A stretch of 64,000 nt of DNA from Persicitalea sp038235275 (lineage in GTDB: Bacteria > Bacteroidota > Bacteroidia > Cytophagales > Spirosomataceae): contig JBBSUC010000030.1 of the NCBI GenBank assembly GCA_038235275.1, positions 1 through 64,000 on the forward strand, written 5' to 3'. Shown here piece after piece: positions 42,913-51,781 of the stretch. The translations under genes were made by a program, and so were the position numbers. Positions within the stretch are counted from its first letter, which is position 1. Each line of letters opens with the position of its first letter. The notes under the pieces were generated by a model that was given only the letters and a program-made list of their open reading frames with translations, was not told the DNA's origin and made no database searches.

Positions 42913-44031
42913 ATGAAGTTAAAACAATTTTCCTTAACCAACACCAACGACCTGCTGCGGGTTGCCGCCGTTTTTTTCTTCGTCCTGGCTCTGGCTGGCT
43001 GTAAGGATCACGACCTCGACCTGCCCGGCCAAAACGGTATCCAACCCACGGGCCCTCAGCCCGAATGGGGTCCCACGATCCAGCCGCAGATGCTGGCGGT
43101 CATCGAGGAGTTGGGACGGCTCAACCCCGTGCCGCTTACTGCCTTCTCAGCCCAGGAAGCCCGTACCAAGCCCACTTTCAAGGACGCAGTCAATTCGCTG
43201 CTCAATAAAAACGGCATCGCTCCCCCACAATTCAGCGTCACCAACAGCGAAAAAATGATTCCCGGCGCGAACGGCGTCATGATTCCGGCGTTCATTTACA
43301 AGCCCGACGGGGTGGCGGCCAATGCTCCAGTCATCGTGTACTACCACGGCGGCGGCTGGGTTCTGGCCAGTACCAACGTCTATGAGTATTCCGTGCTGGC
43401 CCTGGCCCGCAACACGGGGTCCATCGTGGTTTCGATCGACTACCGACTGGCACCCGAAAACAAGTTTCCGACCGCCCACGAGGATGCCTACGCAGGCTAT
43501 AAGTGGGTGAAGGAAAACGCGGTAACTTTTGGAGGCAACCCCAACAAAGTGGCCGTGGCGGGCGAAAGCGCGGGCGGCAACATGGCCGTGACCGTCGCGA
43601 TGATGGCCCGCGACCGGGGTTTGGGACTACCCGTTCACATTTTATCGGTGTTTCCCGTGGCCAACAACGATCTCAACACCCAGTCGTATATTACCTACGC
43701 CAACGCCAAACCGCTGAGCAAAGACCTGGTCAAGTGGCTGGTGGATAAATACTTCAACTCTCCCGCCGACGGGGACAGCCCGCTGATTTCGCTCGTTGAC
43801 GTCGCCAATCTTTCCGGTTTGCCGCCCGTGACGATCATTGGGGCCGAGATCGACCCCCTGCAGACCGAGGGTATGCAGTTGCGCGACAAGCTGCAATCGC
43901 AGGGAGTGCAGGTCACCTACAAGTTGTTTGAAGGAGTTACGCACGAGTTTTTCGGGATGTATGCCATTGTACCCCAGGCTGAGGAAGCGCAGCAACTGGC
44001 GGCAAAACAGCTGGTCAATGCCTTCAAATAA
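42913..44031 (+). CDS. Alpha/beta hydrolase lipoprotein, hormone-sensitive-lipase type esterase
   Basis: A 372-residue hydrolase anchored as a lipoprotein (signal ending LALAGC, Cys30). It has the oxyanion motif YYHGGGW, the nucleophile in AGESAGGNMA, and the catalytic Asp region GAEIDPLQTEG. The catalytic His lies in VTHEFFGM. This order is that of family IV (HSL) esterases, which split short-chain esters or lipids. About 80 residues between the lipidation site and the HGGG motif form the cap region. The natural substrate is unknown. Confidence 0.92.
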   Translation: MKLKQFSLTNTNDLLRVAAVFFFVLALAGCKDHDLDLPGQNGIQPTGPQPEWGPTIQPQMLAVIEELGRLNPVPLTAFSAQEARTKPTFKDAVNSLLNKNGIAPPQFSVTNSEKMIPGANGVMIPAFIYKPDGVAANAPVIVYYHGGGWVLASTNVYEYSVLALARNTGSIVVSIDYRLAPENKFPTAHEDAYAGYKWVKENAVTFGGNPNKVAVAGESAGGNMAVTVAMMARDRGLGLPVHILSVFPVANNDLNTQSYITYANAKPLSKDLVKWLVDKYFNSPADGDSPLISLVDVANLSGLPPVTIIGAEIDPLQTEGMQLRDKLQSQGVQVTYKLFEGVTHEFFGMYAIVPQAEEAQQLAAKQLVNAFK

Positions 44032-44074
44032 AAGGGCATTCCAGTCCTTACTTTTAGACTTTTAGGAAAAGAAA

Positions 44075-44104
44075 AAAGAGGCCCGGCAATCGCCGGGCCT
44101 CTTT
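44075..44104. terminator. Strong bidirectional terminator
   Basis: A perfect 13-bp GC-rich stem (AAAGAGGCCCGGC / GCCGGGCCTCTTT) with loop AATC lies between the convergent esterase and histidine kinase genes. A long T-rich tract is present on the minus strand. The 214 bases from here to the kinase stop hold nothing I recognise. Confidence 0.93.
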
Positions 44105-44318
44105 AAGTAACATTAACACAACTCAACTAAATCATACCAATAATTTTTATATAAGATAGTGGCTTGACGGTCTGAGGTTGCGAACTCACCCAACCCATTG
44201 CTACGTGAGTTCCAAAGTACGACTGACAATATTCCACCAATTCATTGGCAATTCTTTCTAGCATTACAAAACTGTATCGGGGGAGTTAAAGTGGAATTAA
44301 GCCTAGATTAAAATGGGA

Positions 44319-45698
44319 TTAAATTTCCAACACTTTGGCCTGGGGAAACCGGACCACGAAGTCACTTCCCTTTCCAACTGTCGACTTCACTTCGATAGAA
44401 CCTTTGTGTATATCGATGATGCGTTTGGTGAGCGCCAGTCCGATGCCGTAGCCCTGTCTATTTTTGGTGCCTTCGCTGCGATAGAATGTGTCGAACAAAA
44501 AGGGGATATCCGCTGCCGCAATACCCATCCCCTCGTCCCGAAAATGCAGAATGATGGAGTGAGCGTCGGAGTCCAGATGTACGGTCATTCGCTGGTTTTC
44601 GGAATACTTGCAGCCGTTCTCCATGAGGTTGGTGAACGCGGTACGCAGTAAGGTTTCCTCCCCTAGGATGGCAATTTTACTTTCCCCTTCGGGTACCTTA
44701 TCGTATTTCACGGCTATCCCGTAAGCGGGATTCTTCTGCATGACCGATTCCTGGGCCTGCAAAACGACCTCGTCCAACCGAACTTTATGGTACGATTTGA
44801 GCAAGACGCCTTCCTCGGTGCGAGCCAGTTCCAGCAGTTGGTTGACCATCTGATTCATGCTTCGGACTTCTTCCAAAGCGCTTTGCAATCCTTCTCTATA
44901 TTCTTGGGGGGTACGCTCCTTCATGAGTGTCACTTCCACATCGGCCATCATTACGGCCAGCGGCGTACGCAGTTCGTGCGAGGCGTGGGAAACAAAGCTT
45001 TTTTGCGCCTTGAAGGCCAGTTCCAGGCGATCGAGCATAAGATTAAAGGTCTGCGCGAGCTTGGCCAGCTCATCTTTTTCGCGACCCACCGTCAGGCGGT
45101 CGTGCAGGTTGCCCGCCGAGATGTTGTTTACCTGATAATTGATCTCGGCGACGGGCTTGATAGCATCGCGGGCAAAAATCCAGCCCGCGACGGCGACCAA
45201 CACCAGGCTCAAAAGCCAGCCCATCGCTAAAATATCGCGCAGACGATTGAGCTTGCTCAGCCCGATGCTATCCACGGCGTCGGCCACGATAACCCAATGG
45301 CCGCTTTCGTGGAAATGCCGGAGCATGATAATCTGGCGCTCGCCTCGGCGTTCCTGTACCTCTTTCCCATCCCTCACTTCGGCCAATTCATTGGTCGAGA
45401 TGGGGAATTTAGTCTTGCCACTGTCGTAAATCACCGCATCCTGCTCGTCGTAAACGGTAATTTCCTCTTTAAATAATATGGAATTATTCGTTTCCTCGAT
45501 GCGCTTGATTTCGGCGATGGTTATGCCATCCACATCTTCCAGCAACTGAATAATCGTGGCCATCCGCTCCTGCAAATAAGTGCTGAACTGCTGCTCGCGG
45601 TATTGGTCGTAGAAGTAGTAAACAGAAAAGCAGAAAAGCAGCAGGATGGAGGCCACCAGCAGCGTAAACAGCAGCGCAAGGCGAGCCTTGATGTTCAT
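44319..45698 (-). CDS. Sensor histidine kinase
   Basis: A 459-residue membrane kinase. Transmembrane helices lie at about residues 7-30 and 158-180, enclosing a periplasmic sensor of about 125 residues with no recognised ligand motif. A HAMP domain follows, then HisKA with phospho-acceptor His241 in ASHELRTPLAV. The ATPase domain has NLMENGCKYSEN, RDEGMGIA and GYGIGLALTKRI. The form resembles CusS/ArlS-type kinases. Its ATG overlaps the regulator stop by four bases, so the pair is translationally coupled. The signal is unknown; copper is one possibility given the general type. Confidence 0.94.
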   Translation of the reverse strand: MNIKARLALLFTLLVASILLLFCFSVYYFYDQYREQQFSTYLQERMATIIQLLEDVDGITIAEIKRIEETNNSILFKEEITVYDEQDAVIYDSGKTKFPISTNELAEVRDGKEVQERRGERQIIMLRHFHESGHWVIVADAVDSIGLSKLNRLRDILAMGWLLSLVLVAVAGWIFARDAIKPVAEINYQVNNISAGNLHDRLTVGREKDELAKLAQTFNLMLDRLELAFKAQKSFVSHASHELRTPLAVMMADVEVTLMKERTPQEYREGLQSALEEVRSMNQMVNQLLELARTEEGVLLKSYHKVRLDEVVLQAQESVMQKNPAYGIAVKYDKVPEGESKIAILGEETLLRTAFTNLMENGCKYSENQRMTVHLDSDAHSIILHFRDEGMGIAAADIPFLFDTFYRSEGTKNRQGYGIGLALTKRIIDIHKGSIEVKSTVGKGSDFVVRFPQAKVLEI

Positions 45699-46372
45699 TC
45701 TTCTTTGAAAATATAACCCATACCCACCACGGTGTGGATTAGTTTGGTCGGATAATCCTTATCGACTTTCTTACGCAGGAAATTAATGTAAACGTCGATG
45801 ACGTTAGTACCCGTGTCAAACCGGACATCCCATACTTTTTCGGCGATGTCTACCCGCGAAACAACGCGGCCCCGATTGCGCATTAAGTACTCCAGCAGGG
45901 CAAATTCTTTCGCGGTGAGGTCTATACGTTGCCCGCCCCGACGAGCTACCTTTTCGTCAAAATTCAGCTCCAAATCGGCTATTTTTAACGAATGCTGGCT
46001 GCCTTCGGTGCTGTACTGCCGCTTGGAAAGCACCTTGATACGGGCAATCAATTCTCTGAACTCAAAGGGCTTGACCAGATAATCATCCGCCCCGGAGTCA
46101 AATCCCTGTAACTTATCATCTAATGTTCCCAGAGCCGTCAGCATCAGAACGGGGGCGGTGATGCCTTCCTGTCGTAGTTGCTGCGCCAAATCGAAACCAT
46201 TGATGCCGGGTAGGTTGACATCCATCACAATGAGGTCGAAATCGCTGCCCAGAGCCAGGTTCTTGCCCATTCTTCCGTCAAAGGCCACTTCCACCTCCCA
46301 TGACTGCTCTTCCAGGCCCTTTTTAATAAATCCAGCCAGTTTTTGCTCATCTTCCACTACTAGTATTTTCAT
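45695..46372 (-). CDS. OmpR-family response regulator
   Basis: A 225-residue two-component regulator. The ATG of MKILVVEDEQKL is chosen; the frame open upstream runs through a terminator palindrome. The receiver domain has phospho-acceptor Asp51 (VMDVNLPG), Thr in MLTALG and Lys in YLVKPFEF. The winged-helix DNA-binding domain at about 130-225 has LTAKEFALLEYLMRNRGRVVSR and HTVVGMGYIF. It is the partner of the overlapping kinase. Target operators cannot be read from this window. Confidence 0.95.
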   Translation of the reverse strand: MKILVVEDEQKLAGFIKKGLEEQSWEVEVAFDGRMGKNLALGSDFDLIVMDVNLPGINGFDLAQQLRQEGITAPVLMLTALGTLDDKLQGFDSGADDYLVKPFEFRELIARIKVLSKRQYSTEGSQHSLKIADLELNFDEKVARRGGQRIDLTAKEFALLEYLMRNRGRVVSRVDIAEKVWDVRFDTGTNVIDVYINFLRKKVDKDYPTKLIHTVVGMGYIFKEE

Positions 46373-46432
46373 GCGTCCGGACGTTGGGTTGTGTTTCTTT
46401 TTTGTAAAAAAAGCGATTGGCAGGCAAACAAA

Positions 46433-46460
46433 AAAGCCATTCGAAATTTCGAATGGCTTT
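46433..46460 (-). terminator. 28-bp perfect palindrome terminator of the DinB-like gene
   Basis: AAAGCCATTCGAAA is followed immediately by its exact reverse complement, with no spacer. On the minus strand it is followed by TTTTTTGTTTG, consistent with termination of the DinB-like gene before the regulator gene. Confidence 0.8.
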
Positions 46461-46567
46461 CCGACATATATCCACACCATTAAAAGCCCAGCCCATGCGG
46501 GCCAAACTTTTCTCTTTGGGCCTGCCGAAGCCTGAGTATTGCTCTAGCGGACCGCATATCTTGAATT

Positions 46568-47128
46568 TTAGCTGAATTCGTCGTAGTCTGCACCAAAAAT
46601 AGCATTATCCTCTGTATCATCCAAATTTCCCTCTTCAAAAATTGACTGCCCTAGTCCTTTTTTTATAAGGGCAATCTGTCCGGCGTGATAAAGATCGTGA
46701 TTGATGATGCCGTGGAGCAGGGTATAAAATGAATAATTCCGACCCGGAACGATCTTTTCCAGGAACTCGTCGCTACCCTTTTTTTCCAGTTCGCTGACCA
46801 GTTCCTCCTGCGACAGGCTCAGTTCCATTTGCAGTGTCTCCCACTCCAACGCGTCCACCAGCGGGAAAATCTTCCAATTCTTTTCCTTGGTTTTGATGTC
46901 GAACTCTTTGTCGCCCTGTAATTTCTTTACCGCAAAAATACGCCAGGTCGTGATGTGAAAAACCAATTCAGCGATGGTATGGGTGCCGGGTGCCAAACGA
47001 CGGTCAGCTAGTTTGGGCGTAACGTCGCGCAGAATTTCCACGACCGACGAGCCATGCCAGGCTTCCTCGCTTTCGTAGGTATCGTTCAGTAGGTCAATGA
47101 TTCGAAGCAGTTCTTCTTTTGTTTCCAT
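46568..47128 (-). CDS. DinB-superfamily protein
   Basis: A 186-residue four-helix-bundle protein of the DinB/YfiT superfamily. The ATG of METKEELLRI is preferred to a TTG seven codons upstream. Candidate metal-binding histidines are in ELVFHITTW and INHDLYHAGQIALIKKG, the usual triad arrangement. Members often act as thiol-dependent S-transferases or hydrolases; the substrate here is not known. It is transcribed alone and ends at the palindromic terminator. The family call is firm, the function is not. Confidence 0.85.
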   Translation of the reverse strand: METKEELLRIIDLLNDTYESEEAWHGSSVVEILRDVTPKLADRRLAPGTHTIAELVFHITTWRIFAVKKLQGDKEFDIKTKEKNWKIFPLVDALEWETLQMELSLSQEELVSELEKKGSDEFLEKIVPGRNYSFYTLLHGIINHDLYHAGQIALIKKGLGQSIFEEGNLDDTEDNAIFGADYDEFS

Positions 47129-47265
47129 TGCGGGATGTTTATTCTGCAAATATGATTTTTTGGGGGGATTGATCCAAAATGAGCCAGATGGCCTTCGTAT
47201 GAGTTCGGAAATTTACGCTGCATTGCTACGACGAATCACCCCGAAATTTAGCACCGATCAGACGA

Positions 47266-47790
47266 TCAAAGCTGACTTCTTAGAAAATCCGTTAAAGCGC
47301 CATCCAGCCAGTCGCCTTCGTATTTTTGACCGTTCACAAAAAAGGAAGGTGTACCATTGACGCCGCTCCTCGCGCCCCCTTCGAAGTCGGCCTCCACCTT
47401 GTCGGAAATGGTATCGCTCCCGATGTCTTTTTTAAATTGGTCAGGGTCCAGCCCAACTTCATGGGCGTAGGACATCAAGTCCTGACTCGAAAGGGCTTCC
47501 TGGTTTTCGTAAAGCATGTCGTGCATTTCCCAGAACTTGCCCTGCCTGGCGGCAGCTTCGGCCGCCTGGGCGGCGGCAGTAGCGTGCGGGTGGGCTTCCG
47601 CCAACGGGAAATTACGGAATACAAATCTCATTTTGGCTCCCAAGGCCTCCTGCGCGTCTTTGACAAGGGAATAAGCCTCGCCGCAATAGCCGCATTGGTA
47701 GTCGCCGTATTCGACCAGAGTGACGGCCGCGTCGGTGCTGCCCTGGGAATGGTCCTGGCTGCTGACGTCCGGTTTTAATGAATTGCTCAT
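47266..47790 (-). CDS. DsbA-family thioredoxin-fold protein, cytoplasmic
   Basis: A 174-residue thiol oxidoreductase with the active site CGYC (Cys33, Cys36) in VEYGDYQCGYCGEAY and the cis-Pro loop NGTPSFFVNG. There is no signal peptide, unlike periplasmic DsbA, so it probably works in the cytoplasm in the manner of FrnE or DsbA-like reductases. Its ATG overlaps the stop of the peroxiredoxin gene by four bases, which suggests it may recycle that enzyme. This pairing is an inference from context. Confidence 0.9.
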   Translation of the reverse strand: MSNSLKPDVSSQDHSQGSTDAAVTLVEYGDYQCGYCGEAYSLVKDAQEALGAKMRFVFRNFPLAEAHPHATAAAQAAEAAARQGKFWEMHDMLYENQEALSSQDLMSYAHEVGLDPDQFKKDIGSDTISDKVEADFEGGARSGVNGTPSFFVNGQKYEGDWLDGALTDFLRSQL

Positions 47791-48263
47791 GATTTTTGGT
47801 TTTGGTTTTGATCTAATTTCTCTAACGCTTCCAAAATGCCGTCGGCACCGGGATTAATGCCTTTAGGAGATAAGTAGCCCCATTGGATAGTGCCTTCCTC
47901 GTCGATGACATACAGCGCTCGCTGGCTGGTACCGCCTTTTTCGTCGTAAGCTTCGTAGCTTTTTGCTACCTGGCCCTTGGGTTCAAAGTCCGACAACAAA
48001 GGAAAGTGCAGGTTACGGTCTTTGCTAAATGCCAGGTGACTCCACTTGCTATCGACCGAAATCCCCAAAAGCTGGGCGTTATGTTTCTTGAAAAGTTTGA
48101 GAGTTTCGTTGTAGAGCGCCATCTGGTCGCTGCAAACTGGACTCCAATCGCCGGGATAAAACGCCAAAATAATCTTTTTGCCCCTTAAATCGCTCAGCTT
48201 TACGGTTTGGTCGGGTGTATCGTTTAATTCAAAATCGGGGGCAGAAGTGCCTGTTTTTAACAT
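47787..48263 (-). CDS. Peroxiredoxin (AhpC/TSA family) with a single cysteine
   Basis: A 158-residue peroxidase that reduces hydroperoxides through Cys44 in YPGDWSPVCSDQM. No second cysteine exists anywhere in the protein, so it must use an external thiol partner (1-Cys mechanism). The usual PxxxTxxC motif is here P-G-D-W-S-P-V-C, with Ser in place of Thr. It is coupled to the CGYC protein downstream. The gene is divergent from the 1078-residue BNR protein gene. Confidence 0.93.
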   Translation of the reverse strand: MLKTGTSAPDFELNDTPDQTVKLSDLRGKKIILAFYPGDWSPVCSDQMALYNETLKLFKKHNAQLLGISVDSKWSHLAFSKDRNLHFPLLSDFEPKGQVAKSYEAYDEKGGTSQRALYVIDEEGTIQWGYLSPKGINPGADGILEALEKLDQNQNQKS

Positions 48264-48407
48264 AATGGAAGAAAAGGATGGATGATTGATGGTTTAAAAA
48301 AAAATTCTACCTACAATTTTTGGTCCAGGCGTGTCAAATTTGATTCTCTGGCCATCTGTTCTTATTTTTAGCATCAATTCGATCAACCAATCTAAACTAA
48401 ATCCAGA

Positions 48408-51400
48408 ATGCAAAAACCGTACTTCCGCATTGGCGCTATTTTAGCTCCAGCACTGTTATTCGCCTTTTTATGGGTGAGTATTTCTCCGTCTTTCTCCCAA
48501 AAAAAATCAAAAAGTAACGCTAGTTCCGCCAGTAAGGCCGAACCAATGTACGGCAAAGCGATGCTGAAAGGCTTGGAATGGCGCAATATTGGCCCTTTCC
48601 GGGGCGGCCGCTCCACCGCCGTGACGGGCGTCATCGGCGAACCCTACACCTACTACTTCGGGGCCTGCGGCGGCGGAGTATGGAAAAGCACAAACGGCGG
48701 CAATGACTGGTTCCCCGTCTCGGATTCCACCTTCAAGGCTACTTCGGTGGGTGCCATTGCCGTGGCCCCTTCCAACGCCAACGTCGTGTACGCCGGCACG
48801 GGCGAAACCGACATCCGGGGCAATATTTCCTACGGCGACGGCATGTACAAGTCCACCGATGCGGGCAAATCATGGCGGCATGTGGGCCTGGAAAAAGGCA
48901 ACGCTATCGCCAATATCCAGGTGCATCCCACCAATCCCGATTTGGTATATGTTTCGGCGATGGGTAATATTTTTGGTGCCAATCCCGAGCGCGGCGTGTA
49001 TCGCTCCAAAGACGGCGGCGACACCTGGAAACTGGTGTTGGCCAAGAATGACAGCACCGGAGCCGTGGACGTGAAGATGGACCCGAACAATGCCAATGTC
49101 CTGTATGCCGCCCTGTGGCAAGCCTACCGCAACCATTTCTCTATGAGCAGCGGCGGCACGGGCAGCGGCCTGTACAAATCGGTGGACGGCGGCGATACCT
49201 GGAAAGAAATCACCACGAATCCCGGGATGCCCAAGGGGATTTTGGGTAAAATCGGCCTGTCGGTATCGCCCGTGAATTCCAACCGGGTTTACGCCATGAT
49301 CGAAAACAAGGAAAAAGGCGGTCTGTACCGCTCGGAGGACGGCGGGGCCACCTGGAAGCTCATCAACGAAGATCCCGACCTGAAGCAGCGGCCCTGGTAC
49401 TACATGAACGTAGCCGCAGACCCGAAGAATGAAAACGGGCTGATCGTCCTGAATGTCAATGCTTTCAAATCCTTCGACGGTGGCAAAACCTTTTCTGAAA
49501 TCGAAGTCCACCACGGCGACACCCACGATGTGTGGATCAATCCCGACAACTCCGACAACTTCATCATCGGCGACGACGGTGGCGGGGAAGTGACCTTCAA
49601 CGGCGGCGGCAACTTCACCGAACTGGATATTCCCACGGCCCAATTCTACCACGTCCACACCGACAACCAGTTTCCTTACAACGTCTATGGCGCGCAGCAG
49701 GACAACAGCACGGTGCGCATCGCCAGCCGATCTAACGGCTCCACCATCGACAAAGAAGACTGGTGGCCCGTGGCGGGCGGCGAGTCGGGCTACGTGGTGG
49801 AAGATCCGCTGAACCCGGACATCACCTACGGCGGCAGCTACGACGGCTTTCTGAGTATCGACAATCACAAAACGGGTGAGCGGCGGCTTATCAACGTGTA
49901 TCCCGAATTTTACATGGGCCATGGCTCCGATACCCGCGAATACCGCTTCCAATGGACTTTCCCCATCATGTTCTCGCCCCATGACCCCAACACCCTGTAC
50001 GTTACTTCGCAGTACGTCCACAAGTCCACCGACCGGGGCCAGAGTTGGGAAAAAATCAGTCCCGACCTCACGCGTCACGAACCCGCCACGATGGGGGCCA
50101 GCGGCGGACCGATCAGCAAGGACAACACGGGCGTAGAGACCTACGCCACGATTTTTGCCTTCGAGGAATCGACTTTGGAGAAAGGCGTTTTCTACGCCGC
50201 CTCGGATGATGGCCTCGTCCACATCAGTAAGGATGGCGGTAAAAACTGGGAGGACATTACGCCCAAGACCTCTCTCCTACCCGAGTTCGCCATGATGAGC
50301 ATTGTGGAAGTCTCGCCGCACGACAAGGCGACGGTGTATCTGGCCGCGACGCGCTACAAACTGAATGATTTCAAGCCTTATTTGCTCAAATCGACCGATT
50401 ACGGCAAATCCTGGAAGATGATTACGGACGGTATCCCCGCCGACCAATTCACGCGGGTAATCCGGGAAGACCCAAACAAAAAGGATTTTCTTTACGCGGG
50501 TACCGAACAAGGCATTTGGGTTTCTTTCAATGGCGGAGACTCGTGGCAGTCACTGCAACTCAACCTGCCGACGACGCCCATTCACGACTTAGTAATTCAA
50601 AAGCGGGAAAAAGACATCGTGGTCGCCACGCACGGTCGCTCGTTTTGGATTCTGGACGACATCAGCCCGCTTTACCAACTGAACAAAGAAATCGCCCAGT
50701 CCGACGCGCACCTGTTCAAACCCTCCCATGCCTACCGCATGAGCGGTGGCCAGGCGAAGCAGGAGGTTCCCACGGCGGGCAAAAACCCACCCAACGGCGC
50801 GGTGATTCGCTATTATATAAAGGAACCCGCCAAGGAGGAATTGAAAATGCACTTTCTGACCGCCAGCGGCGACACGGTAAGTACTTACTCCAGCACTAAG
50901 GACAAAAAAGGCGAGCCGATCAAGGTGACGAAGGAATTCTACACCGACGAAACCATCACCCGCTCCGGTACGCTGCCCACGCAGGCCGGGACCAACGTCT
51001 TCGTTTGGGACATGCGCTACGCCGACGCGACCAAAGTGGAAGGTACCAACGTGATGTGGTCGGGTTCGGGCATCGGGGCCAAGGCGGTGCCGGGTATGTA
51101 CCAGGTTCACCTGTATGCGGGCGACAAGCTCATCGGCAAGGAGAATTTTGAGATCATGAAAGACCCGAGAATCAAAACCAGTGACGCTGATTTTAAGGCT
51201 CAATTTGAACTGGCAAAAAAAATCAACGACAAGCTTTCACAAAACCACGAGGGCATCAACAAAATCCGCAGCGTGCGGAAGCAAATCGGAGACTACATGA
51301 AGTCAGTGAAAGATTCGACGGTCTCGAAGCAGCTCAAAGAGTTGTCGAAGCCAATGCTGGAAGAACTGGAAAAGATCGAAAACACGCTGATGCAGCCCAA

Positions 51401-51644
51401 ATCCAAGGCCGGACAAGATCCGCTGAACTTCCCGATCCAGTTGAACGACAAGCTGGCTGGGGTGAAAACCGTAGTGATGTCCGGCGACAGCAAGCCCACC
51501 AAGTCCAGCTACGAAGCCTACGAGGCGATCTCTAAGAAGATCGACGACCAGCTCGACAAGCTTTCAGAAATCCTGAACCGTGACGTGCCGACGTTCAACA
51601 ACGCGGCCCGGCAGTCGGAGATGAAGGCGATTATTGTGAATTGA
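48408..51644 (+). CDS. BNR/sortilin-like beta-propeller exoprotein
   Basis: A 1078-residue exported protein with a signal peptide (about residues 1-31, ending SFSQ). The N-terminal 750 residues are two propellers built of BNR/VPS10-type repeats, each with an Asp-box (STDAGKSWRHVG, SKDGGDTWKLV, SEDGGATWKLI, STDRGQSWEKI, SKDGGKNWEDI). The C-terminal 300 residues are a beta domain followed by a helical coiled region (KKINDKLSQNHEGINKIR). Databases often name such proteins glycosyl hydrolases, but no catalytic residues can be shown. Its role is unknown. Confidence 0.88.
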   Translation: MQKPYFRIGAILAPALLFAFLWVSISPSFSQKKSKSNASSASKAEPMYGKAMLKGLEWRNIGPFRGGRSTAVTGVIGEPYTYYFGACGGGVWKSTNGGNDWFPVSDSTFKATSVGAIAVAPSNANVVYAGTGETDIRGNISYGDGMYKSTDAGKSWRHVGLEKGNAIANIQVHPTNPDLVYVSAMGNIFGANPERGVYRSKDGGDTWKLVLAKNDSTGAVDVKMDPNNANVLYAALWQAYRNHFSMSSGGTGSGLYKSVDGGDTWKEITTNPGMPKGILGKIGLSVSPVNSNRVYAMIENKEKGGLYRSEDGGATWKLINEDPDLKQRPWYYMNVAADPKNENGLIVLNVNAFKSFDGGKTFSEIEVHHGDTHDVWINPDNSDNFIIGDDGGGEVTFNGGGNFTELDIPTAQFYHVHTDNQFPYNVYGAQQDNSTVRIASRSNGSTIDKEDWWPVAGGESGYVVEDPLNPDITYGGSYDGFLSIDNHKTGERRLINVYPEFYMGHGSDTREYRFQWTFPIMFSPHDPNTLYVTSQYVHKSTDRGQSWEKISPDLTRHEPATMGASGGPISKDNTGVETYATIFAFEESTLEKGVFYAASDDGLVHISKDGGKNWEDITPKTSLLPEFAMMSIVEVSPHDKATVYLAATRYKLNDFKPYLLKSTDYGKSWKMITDGIPADQFTRVIREDPNKKDFLYAGTEQGIWVSFNGGDSWQSLQLNLPTTPIHDLVIQKREKDIVVATHGRSFWILDDISPLYQLNKEIAQSDAHLFKPSHAYRMSGGQAKQEVPTAGKNPPNGAVIRYYIKEPAKEELKMHFLTASGDTVSTYSSTKDKKGEPIKVTKEFYTDETITRSGTLPTQAGTNVFVWDMRYADATKVEGTNVMWSGSGIGAKAVPGMYQVHLYAGDKLIGKENFEIMKDPRIKTSDADFKAQFELAKKINDKLSQNHEGINKIRSVRKQIGDYMKSVKDSTVSKQLKELSKPMLEELEKIENTLMQPKSKAGQDPLNFPIQLNDKLAGVKTVVMSGDSKPTKSSYEAYEAISKKIDDQLDKLSEILNRDVPTFNNAARQSEMKAIIVN

Positions 51645-51679
51645 GGTTGTCGGTTTGTTTGGCATGGAACGACGAAACG

Positions 51680-51713
51680 AACAAAGCCCCGGTCAGACGA
51701 TCGGGGCTTTGTT
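51680..51713. terminator. Bidirectional terminator
   Basis: A perfect 12-bp stem (AACAAAGCCCCG / CGGGGCTTTGTT) with a 10-base loop lies between the convergent BNR and VKOR-SPW genes. Confidence 0.88.
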
Positions 51714-51781
51714 ACTGTGGCGGATGAGGGTCTGATACAAGTGTAAGTCTCAGAAAAGAAGTAAGTTTTTAGTTTCCCTTC

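Noticed and set aside
45695..46480. A longer response regulator starting at 46480
   Set aside because: The extra 36 residues are encoded by the terminator palindrome; MKILVVEDE is the normal receiver start.
48870..50222. A 450-codon open frame on the minus strand opposite the BNR protein gene
   Set aside because: It lies wholly within the repeat-rich coding region of a clear secreted protein and reads as a Val/Gly/His-rich mirror of the Asp-box repeats.
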